A stretch of DNA of 32,204 bases from Aquimonas sp002352135. GTDB taxonomy: Bacteria > Pseudomonadota > Gammaproteobacteria > Xanthomonadales > Xanthomonadaceae. The notes below the pieces were generated by a model. It had not been told where the DNA came from. It was given only the letters and a program-made list of their open reading frames with translations, and searched no databases. The translations under genes and the position numbers were made by a program. The stretch is from the NCBI GenBank assembly GCA_035440755.1, contig DAORND010000026.1, positions 1 through 32,204 of the forward strand. Direction: 5' to 3'. Shown here piece by piece: positions 1 through 8,200 of the stretch (within the stretch, counting starts at the first letter, position 1; each line of letters begins with the position of its first letter).

Positions 1-103
1 GTGCTCACCCGGCAGCGTGCGAAAACGATTGTCGAAAATGAGTGTCTGCATGCACGCACTGTAGACCGCCGCAGCGCAAGACCGTGTGCAGAGCGGAGTC
101 CAA

Positions 104-2581
104 TTACTCGAACCCGTTCGCAAACAGTGCCGCCGAGCGTTGGTAGAGCGAGCATTTGCTGAATTCGGAGGTTCCCGACAAGGGACCTGAGGGCGATGTG
201 CCTTGGTAGCGTGTCGCGGTCGCCAGCTCATAGCGCGGCTGGTCGAAGAATGTCGGGGCGTTGGCGCGGCTGATGGGCACCGCGCTGAATGACACGCTGC
301 CGTCGGTGCCGCTGCCCGCGTTGGTGATCTGCACCGTAGTCGAGGTCAGGCGATAACGCCCCTGACCCGCGTCGGCGGCAATCAGACTGGGGCAACTATC
401 GGCGGCGTAGAAGTCCAGTCGATACCAGCCGTTGCGCGAACTGTAGCTGCCTGCAATCGTGCCGCTGGCCGCACCACCGCCTGCTGTCCCCAGGACGGGC
501 GAATTGATGTTCTCGTTACCCGCCTGCACCGGCAGGGTGATCGAACTGTCGTTATTGTTGGCAGTAAATCCGTCATCACCAAGATCAATGCCTTCGCCCG
601 TGTTGCCATAAATCGCGTTGGCGTAGAAGGGATTGTCTGCGGCAGCCACCACCGCGATGCCATCGCCGCCGTTGTAGGCGATGTCATTGTTGCGCACCGT
701 GTTGCGCGCAGCGCCATCCTGGATCAGCACGCCATGCAAGCCATTGCCGTTCGACTCGCAGGGCCCGAACACGCAGAGTGGCGGCAGGCCGATGGTGTTG
801 TATTCGATGATGTTGCCCGTCGCCAGACTGTCATCCAGCTCGATGGCGTTCTGCAGATTGTTGGAGATCAGATTGTTGCGAATGCGGTTGTTGAACCCTC
901 GCACGACAATCCCGCGCTGATTGGGCTCGGCACCGCCACCGCCCGGCGTGGTACCGATGTAGTTGTTCTCGACCAGCACCTCGGAGGGTTGCACGCTGCC
1001 GGTGCCCGCGATGGAGATCGCCGCGATGGTGGCATCGGCGAAGACATTGCGATCCGACAGCAGCGGGCCGCCAATATGCACGCCGGTCATGTCGCGACCG
1101 ACCTGCACGCCGTAGCCGCTGGGATCCAGTACCGTGGCGCCCAGGCTGCCGCCGAAGCGCGAACCGCTAACGGCGTGATCGCTGCCACCGGAAAAGGTGA
1201 TGGCTGCCAGATCAAAGCCGCTAAAGGCGAGACCATCGACGCGCACACGGGTGCCCTCGGCCACGCCTTGCGGTACCACCATCGCCGCCAGACTGCCGGA
1301 GCCGGAAAACCCATTCAGAACGATGCAGACGTTGCCGTTGTTGCCGATTTCGCTGCTGTTCTTCACCGCGCCCGGCTGACTGTAGCCGTCGATGTGCACC
1401 GGACCGGTGATGTCCGGCAAGGTGGAGCCCAGATTGATGATATGCGGGCCACAGGTGCTGCCGATCGCAAACTCGATCGTATTCAAATTGCTGGATGCAT
1501 TGGCATCCAACACGGCCTGGCGCAGCGAGCCCGCACCGCTGTTGTTGCTGTTGGTCACCGTCAAAGTCGCCGCGTTGCTGCCAATGGGCGATTCCAGCGC
1601 GCCGCGATCCACCCCGGCACCGAACAGACGCGCATCGCCTTTGAGGTCCTTGTCGCTCCAGCTGTTGGCCAGCAGCAAGGCCGAGTTGATCGAACTGGAA
1701 CTACCACCGAGTTCGTAATCGCCAATGGCTGGGTTGACGAACTGCGGATCGCTGTTCAGCGTCGCGACCGGTGAGACCAGCATCGGTCGATTGTTGGTGA
1801 GCGAAGCAAAGGTGTTGTGGGTCAAGGTCGCGTCAATGGATCCGCCGTCACTGACGCTCAACGCGATGTCGGCACCCTGATTGCCCCATACGACGCTGTT
1901 CTGCATCACCATGCGCCAGTCATCGGCAAGGGTGCCGCCCACGCACAAACCATCGCCCGCGCCGTTCGCAATGGTGATCTGACTCAGCGCGGCATAGTCG
2001 AGGTCCGCGTCGTCCCTAATCCGCAAGGCGCAGCCACTATTCGTATCCGAAACGATGACATGACTTGCGAGTACATCTGACGCCTTGAGTGTCAGGTGCG
2101 TCGCGTCAAACCAGACTCTGGACAGATTCACGGATTGGTCGGGTAATGCGAAGTTGCCTACGGTGCTCAAGTAGACGCCTCCCGGTATGTCGCGAAACGT
2201 CAAATTCTGAAGACCGATCTCGCCATTGCCTTCGAAAGCGTTGCCTGCAGTCCAGATGTACACACCACCCGCCGGAAGAGTCAGTACGGTAAGCCTGGCA
2301 TCGAGCACCTGCGCGGCGCAGTTGGCGGTGTATCCGCCTTTGATGACGAGATCATCGTCGGTGCTGCATCGCGTGTCTTCGTCCAGACACGAGTTGGTCA
2401 GGTCATAGTTGCCCTGCACCAGGCGAACCTCAACATTCACCTCATCGGCGCGTTCGACGGCGACATTCAACTCGGCAATCGTATCGACGCAATGCACCTC
2501 CGCGTGCGCGCTCAATGCGGGCAAGAGGAATGCCAGTACGGCAGCCACGTGGCGTAAGCAGGTTCCTGTACAGACGTGCAT
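104..2581 (-). CDS. Secreted parallel beta-helix repeat protein with C-terminal FANGFE tail
   Basis: Predicted exported protein of 825 residues. I chose the ATG at 2581 because GGAG lies just upstream (TTGGAGTCGCC then ATG) and it opens directly into a signal peptide of about 27 residues ending LPALSAHA. A longer in-frame start at 2632 would put 17 unlikely residues in front. The body is rich in Asn, Gly, Ser and Asp, with short repeated strands (ENNYIG, IRNNLISNN, VRNNDIAYNGG) typical of right-handed parallel beta-helices. Around residue 345 there is a SGAGSLRQAVLDAN segment, as seen in CSLREA/choice-of-anchor surface proteins. The last residues are ALFANGFE, resembling the tail of the divergent neighbour. 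No catalytic residues can be assigned. A surface or secreted structural protein or adhesin is an inference from fold type only. Confidence 0.85.
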   Translation of the reverse strand: MHVCTGTCLRHVAAVLAFLLPALSAHAEVHCVDTIAELNVAVERADEVNVEVRLVQGNYDLTNSCLDEDTRCSTDDDLVIKGGYTANCAAQVLDARLTVLTLPAGGVYIWTAGNAFEGNGEIGLQNLTFRDIPGGVYLSTVGNFALPDQSVNLSRVWFDATHLTLKASDVLASHVIVSDTNSGCALRIRDDADLDYAALSQITIANGAGDGLCVGGTLADDWRMVMQNSVVWGNQGADIALSVSDGGSIDATLTHNTFASLTNNRPMLVSPVATLNSDPQFVNPAIGDYELGGSSSSINSALLLANSWSDKDLKGDARLFGAGVDRGALESPIGSNAATLTVTNSNNSGAGSLRQAVLDANASSNLNTIEFAIGSTCGPHIINLGSTLPDITGPVHIDGYSQPGAVKNSSEIGNNGNVCIVLNGFSGSGSLAAMVVPQGVAEGTRVRVDGLAFSGFDLAAITFSGGSDHAVSGSRFGGSLGATVLDPSGYGVQVGRDMTGVHIGGPLLSDRNVFADATIAAISIAGTGSVQPSEVLVENNYIGTTPGGGGAEPNQRGIVVRGFNNRIRNNLISNNLQNAIELDDSLATGNIIEYNTIGLPPLCVFGPCESNGNGLHGVLIQDGAARNTVRNNDIAYNGGDGIAVVAAADNPFYANAIYGNTGEGIDLGDDGFTANNNDSSITLPVQAGNENINSPVLGTAGGGAASGTIAGSYSSRNGWYRLDFYAADSCPSLIAADAGQGRYRLTSTTVQITNAGSGTDGSVSFSAVPISRANAPTFFDQPRYELATATRYQGTSPSGPLSGTSEFSKCSLYQRSAALFANGFE

Positions 2582-2786
2582 GGCGACTCCAAGGTGAGGT
2601 TCCGGTTGACCATGGACACAGCACGCGGCCATCGGTCACTCCTACGGAATGCCTCACGAGGGCAAAAGCGAACGAATTGGCTAAAAGCAGCCTCCACACC
2701 GCCTGCAAAAACGTTTTCGCCCACAGCGTTCGGTTTCGGTGTGCTCAGGCATTCACAGCAGACCACCGTTTTCTGGAGTGCCACGC
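2582..2786. promoter_or_regulatory. Divergent promoter region between the two secreted-protein genes
   Basis: A gene-free stretch of 205 bp separates the start codons of the divergent beta-helix and beta-propeller genes, so it should hold both promoters. A 10-bp perfect palindrome, AAAACGTTTT, lies at 2708-2717. I could not identify convincing -35/-10 pairs. GGAG at 2775-2778 is the ribosome binding site of the plus-strand gene. Confidence 0.4.
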
Positions 2787-3962
2787 ATGCGTCACCTGAC
2801 GTCGTTTTCCACTCACGCCCTTGCGGGTCTGCTGGGGCTGTTGACCCCGCTTGCCACGCTGCAGGCAGCGCCCTTCGCGTTTGTCAGCGTGTCCAGCCCT
2901 GGCAACCGGGCAGTTCGCGTCATCGATATGGCGACCCTGACGGTTGAGCGCTCACTCACCAATGTCGGTGACGAACCGGGGCGAATGGTGGCCACCAGTG
3001 ACCGGAAAACTCTTTACCTGTCCAGTTGGCGCTCAAGCGGCAGCGGGCTGAGTGCAGCCGGTCAGATCTATCGCGTCGACACCGCCTTCCGGCGTGTCAC
3101 CGCAGTGGCCAACGTCGGCACACGGCAGAATCGGACCGTCGCATTGAGTCCGGATGAGCAACGTGTCTACACCTGGAAGCAAGTCACCGAAGACGGCGTC
3201 ACACGACTTGATCTGGCGGTGCTCGACGCCACGACCTTGAGTGAGTTGGCGAGCACCACCCTGCCCACCGACATGTGTTTGGCGACCGCTTACGACATTC
3301 TGGTGCATCCCGATGGACGAATCCTGTTGTCCGGCTGTCAGGATGGGTTACGCATCGCCGACCCCGACACGCTGGCATTGACCCTCGTCGGCCCGATGCC
3401 GTCCGGAAACCCCCGACTGCTGGGATTCACGCCGCCGGGCGATGCCGTGCTGACGCCAGCCATCGGCGGCGTGAGTGCGTTCGGCATCACCGGTATCGCC
3501 GCCATGCATCTGCAAACCGGCGCGATCAAGGCGGTGACTTGGGGACTGGCCGGGAGCAGCTTCCCGGGGTTTCCCACCGGCAGCTCGGCATTCCGGATGA
3601 CGCGCGTCCAGCGTCCCTCGGATCTGCCCGACAATCCCTTGTTCGTGTTCACCTATTTCACCGCCAATGGCAACTCGCCAGTCGCCTATGCCACGGCCGA
3701 TGATCTCGCCCTTGATCCACCCCGCTTGACCGGATTGGTCGACCTTGGGCCGATGTCGAGCTTTGGTGCGGACCCTGCAGGCGAACAAGGCATCGGAGGT
3801 CGATTGGGTGGGCTGCGACGGGTTTCGATCGCCGCGAGCGAGCCGGTGCTGATCACCGATGGGATCAACCTGTCGATGACGGGTGTCGACACGCTGACCG
3901 ACATCCTCGTCATCGATCAACCTTACGCTTTTGTATTTGCCGACGGATTGGAGGGCGACTGA
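2787..3962 (+). CDS. Secreted beta-propeller (YVTN/YncE-like) protein with C-terminal FADGLE tail
   Basis: Predicted exported protein of 391 residues. The ATG at 2787 is chosen because GGAG lies 8 bases upstream and the first 27 residues (MRHLTSFSTHALAG through LATLQA) form a signal peptide. An upstream in-frame start at 2739 would displace that signal. The body has recurring propeller-blade signatures such as VIDMATLTV, GRMVATSDRKTLYLSS and VALSPDEQRVYTW, as in YVTN/YncE-type seven-bladed propellers. No catalytic motif is visible, so it may be a binding or scaffold protein of the envelope. It ends YAFVFADGLEGD, matching the tail type of the divergent gene at 104-2581. Its last 40 bp overlap the 3' end of the minus-strand DUF817 gene. 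Confidence 0.8.
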   Translation: MRHLTSFSTHALAGLLGLLTPLATLQAAPFAFVSVSSPGNRAVRVIDMATLTVERSLTNVGDEPGRMVATSDRKTLYLSSWRSSGSGLSAAGQIYRVDTAFRRVTAVANVGTRQNRTVALSPDEQRVYTWKQVTEDGVTRLDLAVLDATTLSELASTTLPTDMCLATAYDILVHPDGRILLSGCQDGLRIADPDTLALTLVGPMPSGNPRLLGFTPPGDAVLTPAIGGVSAFGITGIAAMHLQTGAIKAVTWGLAGSSFPGFPTGSSAFRMTRVQRPSDLPDNPLFVFTYFTANGNSPVAYATADDLALDPPRLTGLVDLGPMSSFGADPAGEQGIGGRLGGLRRVSIAASEPVLITDGINLSMTGVDTLTDILVIDQPYAFVFADGLEGD

Positions 3963-4852
3963 TCGCCATCCGGTGGCACATGGATGTGCGCCTTGATGTG
4001 CTTGAGATTGGCGATCAGGGTGAAGCTCATGATCACCAGCAGGGACCATGAGCTCCACTTGCCAAGGTGGACGCTGGACCAGGCACCCAGTTGGTTGGGA
4101 TAGCGCCAGACGCCGAACAGGGTTTGCACGTTCTCGGCCAGCCAGATGAAGAAGCCGATCAACACGAAGGCCAGCAGCAGCGGCATGCGTCGCTCGCGGT
4201 CCAGCGGGCGGAACACCACGGTGGTGCGCGCGTACAGGCCCAAGGCACAGGCCGCCAGCAAACCCCGATGATCCCCGATGAAGTGATGGGTGAAGAAGTT
4301 GGCGTACAGCAGGCTCGCCATCAGACCCGCCATCCAGTACGGCGGATGATTCAGCACGCGCAGCTCAAACAAACGCCAAGCCTGGATCAGATAGCTGCCG
4401 ACCGCCGCGTACATGAAGCCGGAAAACAGTGGCACGCCGAACAGCTTGCTGACGCCCGCTTCCGGATACGACCACGAACCGATGGCGGGCGACGTCTTGA
4501 ACACCTCGAGGGCGAAACCGAGCACATGGAACAACGAGATCGCCTTCAGCTCATCCCAGGTTTCCAGACCCGTCCACAGCATCCACGCCTGCACCGCCAC
4601 CGCGAACAGCAGCAGCAAGTCATAACGCGCTACCCCGGCGATACCGCCACGCGGCAGCAGGAACACCGCAAGAAAGAACAGCCCGGCAAACAGACAGGCG
4701 CGCGCCTCCTTGATCCCGAAGCACAGAAACTCCGCGATGAAATGCTGCCAGCGCGGCAACTGCAGCGGCAAGCGCAGGGACGTCATCGCCTGATCGAACT
4801 CGCGCAATGAGCGCGGCCAGCGAGTCATCGCCATGAAGGCTGTCAACGACAT
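3923..4852 (-). CDS. DUF817 family integral membrane protein
   Basis: Multi-pass inner-membrane protein of about 309 residues, recognised as DUF817 from its sequence. Features include a hydrophobic segment around EFLCFGIKEARACLF, then HVLGFALEVFKTSPAIGSWSYP, NFFTHHFIGDHRG and a late W-rich segment FIWLAENVQTLFGVWRYP. Roughly eight membrane segments are visible. The biochemical function of the family is not known to me. The start is uncertain. The ATG at 4852 has a GGAA-type site upstream and gives a length close to the family. The open frame runs back to 5071, but that extra stretch is Cys/Pro/His-rich and unlike a DUF817 N-terminus. The gene is convergent with the propeller gene (40-bp tail-to-tail overlap) and divergent from the cobN-like operon. 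Confidence 0.82.
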   Translation of the reverse strand: MSLTAFMAMTRWPRSLREFDQAMTSLRLPLQLPRWQHFIAEFLCFGIKEARACLFAGLFFLAVFLLPRGGIAGVARYDLLLLFAVAVQAWMLWTGLETWDELKAISLFHVLGFALEVFKTSPAIGSWSYPEAGVSKLFGVPLFSGFMYAAVGSYLIQAWRLFELRVLNHPPYWMAGLMASLLYANFFTHHFIGDHRGLLAACALGLYARTTVVFRPLDRERRMPLLLAFVLIGFFIWLAENVQTLFGVWRYPNQLGAWSSVHLGKWSSWSLLVIMSFTLIANLKHIKAHIHVPPDGDQSPSNPSANTKA

Positions 4853-5239
4853 ATCCGTTCCGTGTTTGGATGCCGCTGACAGCGTCGCGACGACCGCCGA
4901 CCCAGACGGGGCGCAGTGAGGGCGATGCCAAGACAAACTGTGGCAGCGCGGAGGCAAGCACGCGGCGCATGCGTCGACCGAAATGCAGATCAGGGGATTG
5001 CGCAGGTCGCCTAAATCACCGGCAAAAAGGTGGAACCGGGGAAACGACGACCGCAGTTGAGCTCGTCCCATCGCAAGTGACAGTCAACACCACACACTTG
5101 CGATCCATTCGCATTTAGGCGACATTGCGTGTTCGTTTACCGCTTTCCGTGCGCCGCCCAGCCAACGCCAGGACGCCGTCGCACCTTTCCACGCTGAGCC
5201 TTTGTGGCTTGGCGTCCGATGGGTTCCGAGGAGTCTTGC
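4853..5239. promoter_or_regulatory. Gene-free divergent region upstream of DUF817 and cobN-like genes
   Basis: A 387-bp stretch with no supported gene lies between the divergent DUF817 and cobN-like starts. It holds the nested inverted repeats listed separately (5006-5123). GAGGAG at 5228-5233 is the ribosome binding site of the cobN-like gene. I looked for the B12-box and GCCACTG signature of a cobalamin riboswitch and did not find them. Confidence 0.5.
5006..5123. repeat. Nested inverted repeats (11-bp outer stem, 10-bp inner stem)
   Basis: The outer arms are GTCGCCTAAAT (5006-5016) and ATTTAGGCGAC (5113-5123), a perfect 11-bp inverted repeat. CGCA (5001-5004) and TGCG (5126-5129) could extend it after a small internal loop. 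Inside, ATCGCAAGTG (5070-5079) and CACTTGCGAT (5095-5104) form a perfect 10-bp inverted repeat with a 15-nt loop. The hexamer ATTGCG flanks both sides (4997-5002 and 5124-5129). It could be a structured mRNA leader or a small non-autonomous mobile element with terminal inverted repeats. The sequence alone does not decide between these. Confidence 0.6.
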
Positions 5240-8200
5240 ATGCCTTGCTTGCTGTCCGCCTTTGATGGCGGTTTCTGGCATTCGTCAGATCATTGTTTGC
5301 CGAATGGTTGCCGACCGCGTTCGATGCGGATGCGCGCGCGGTGGTTGGGCTGGATGGCGCTGCTGGCGCTGGTCGTGCTCTCCAGTTCACTGGTCCGTGC
5401 CGAAGCGAACTCTCCGGCGCCGCGTGTGGTGGACAAACGTGTGCTGATCATCGCCACCGGCAATGTGCCCGCTGGCAAGTTCGTGCATTTGCAAGCCATG
5501 GCCACCGAGCGTGGCATCGCGCTGGAGCACCGTTACCTGCACAAGCTGCCTGCGGACGCCGATGCCAGTCTGTGGCAGGGCTTCGATGCGGTGTTCTTCG
5601 ATTCGTATCTGCAGGACGAGATCCGCGAGCGCCTGAGCAAGGCCCTGCCCGCGCTGCGCGTGCCCTCGGTCTGGTTGTACGACGCCAGCCCGTCGTGGAA
5701 CGGGTTTCCCGATGCGCTGGGGCAGCGCTTGGTGGACTACTACGCCAGCGGCGCAGAAACCAACTTCGCGCATTTCTTCGACAGCCTGCGGCTGACCTTC
5801 GATGGCGGCAATCCGATGTCGGTCATTGCGCCGGTGATCTTTCCCAAGACAGCGGTCTACCACCCACAGGCACCCAATCTGGTGTTTGCGAGCGTGGCCG
5901 AGTACCTCGCCTGGCGCAAGATCGACGCGAATGCCGCACAGCGCGCGCCGATCATCGCCGTGGCATTCCATCAGCAATCGCTGTCGTCGATGGAAACCGG
6001 CCTGATCGACAGCGTGATCGACGGCATCGAACAACGCGGTGGCACCGCTTTGGCCTTCTATTCGCCGGTGATGGGCAGCACGGGCATCGCGGCCTTGCTG
6101 GCACCGAAGGGCGAAGCGCTGCACGACGTGATGCTGACCGCGCAGATCACCTTGGACGGCGAAGCGCGGCGCAAGGAGTTCGTCGCCCTGCAGCGCCCGG
6201 TGCTGCAGATGCTCAACTACCGCAACGGTAGTCCCGAAGACTGGGCGGCCGATCCGGTCGGGCTGTCGCTCACCGATGTGCCCTTCTTCCTCTCGCAACC
6301 CGAGTTCGCCGGTGCCATCGATGCGCAGGTGGTGGCGGGCACGCAGAAGCCGGAGGACAAACTGGTGGCGATTCCGGCACAGCTCGATACGCTGCTCGAC
6401 AAGGCCTTCAATCTGGTCCGACTGCAGCGCGCCGACAATGCGGACAAGCGTCTGGCCTTGATGTTCTGGAACTATCCGGCGGGCGAGAAGAACCTCTCGG
6501 CCTCGTTCCTGAACGTGCCGGAGAGCATCGAGCGCACGCTGGACGCGCTGCGCGGTGATGGCTACGACGTCGGCCCGAAACCCGATTCCGCCACCTTGCT
6601 GGCCGATCTGCAGGAAACCCTGGCGGCGTACTACCGCGATCTCGATCTGCAGGCGCTGGTCGATGAAGGTCGCGCGGAGGTCTTTCCCGTCGCCGCCTAT
6701 CGGGGCTGGTATGGCGAATTGCCCGAATCGGTGCGCCAGGACATCGAATCGCGTTGGGGTCAGCCCGAGCAAAGTCTGCTGTTGCTCGACCGCGAGGGCG
6801 ATACGCAGTTCGTCATTCCACGACTCCAGTTCGGCAAGCTGGTGATCCTGCCGCAGCCCGCGCGCGGTGAGCGTTGGGAAGACGCGGAAAGGGCGCTATA
6901 CCACAGCACCACGGCGGCGCCCTCGCATCACTATCTGGCGACCTATCTGTGGGTACGCGAGCAACAGCAGGCCGACGCACTGATCCACTTCGGTACCCAC
7001 GGCACGCAGGAATGGTTGCCCGGCAAGGAGCGCGGCCTGTCGGTCAACGACTATCCGATGCTCGCTCTCGGCGCGATACCGGTGGTGTATCCCTACATCG
7101 CCGACAACATCGGCGAGGCCTTGCAAGCACGTCGACGCGGTCGTGCCACGGTGATCAGCCATCAAACGCCGCCTTTCCGACCTGCCGGACTGCATCAGGC
7201 ACTGGTCGATATCCACGACCGTTTGCATGCCTGGCTGAATCAGGATCAGGGTGCCGTGCGCGATCAGTTGCAGCGTGAGCTGATCGACCTCGCCGAACAG
7301 CAGAAACTCATCGCGGACATGGGCTGGGACGTGGCACGCGCCAAGGAGGATTTCCCCGCCTATATCGACGCCCTGCATACGCACCTGCATGAAATGGCCG
7401 AGACCGTGCAACCGCTCGGATTGCACGCGTTGGGACGCGCACCCGCCGCCGACCATCGCCTCGCCACCGTGCTGCTGATGCAGGGACGCGAGTTCTGGGA
7501 GCAAGCCAGCGCCGCCGCCGGTGCCGCGCCGGATGCGCTAGATGAAGCGCTGGCCACCGACTACGAAAAACTGCCGCAGTCGTCACCCTATCAACTGCTG
7601 CAACGCTATCTGGTCGATCGCGCTGACCCCGCTGACTTGTCCGACGAACTGCGCGCCGTCGTCGAGCGTGCGCGTGGGGCGTGGACGCTGATCGATGCAA
7701 GCCACGAACTGCCCGCTCTGCTCGCCGCGCTTCGTGGCGACTACATCGCCACCAGCTATGGCGGCGATCCGATCCGCAGCCCGGATGCCTATCCCACAGG
7801 GCGCAATCTGTATGGCTTCGATCCCTCGCGCGTGCCCACGCAACAGGCATGGAAGGCCGCCGAGCAAGCCGCGCGGGATGTGCTTGCGGCGCACGAAAAG
7901 CAGCATGGTCGTGCGCCACGCAAGCTGACCTTTTCGTTGTGGTCCGTGGAGACCATGCGCCATCAAGGTCTGCTGGAAGCGCAGGCGCTGTGGCTGATGG
8001 GTGTGCGGCCGGTGTGGGATCAGGGCGGGCGCGTCACCGGTGTGGAGCTGATTCCGCGCAAGGAACTCGGTCGAGCGCGCGTCGATGTGGTGTTGTCGGC
8101 CACCGGCCTCTATCGCGATCACTTTCCCAATCTGATGCAGCAACTGGCACGCGCGATCGAAATCGCCGCGGCCGCTGACGAAGAAGACAACGCCATCGCC

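Noticed and set aside
1..103. Feature in the first 103 bp
   Set aside because: No open frame, hairpin with T tract or promoter could be supported. It is simply the region downstream of the beta-helix gene.
734..1774. Long plus-strand open frame (346 codons) antisense to the beta-helix gene
   Set aside because: It has no ribosome site, no recognisable domain and a composition (His, Gln, Arg, Ala mix) typical of the reverse strand of a GC-rich gene.
4853..5239. Cobalamin riboswitch upstream of the cobN-like gene
   Set aside because: No B12 box, no GCCACTG and no GGGAA/GGTG arrangement on the plus strand. The inverted repeats present do not fit that fold.
5387..6772. 461-codon minus-strand frame opposite the CobN-like gene
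   Set aside because: Same shadow effect. No domain, signal or start site, and the opposite strand has family motifs.
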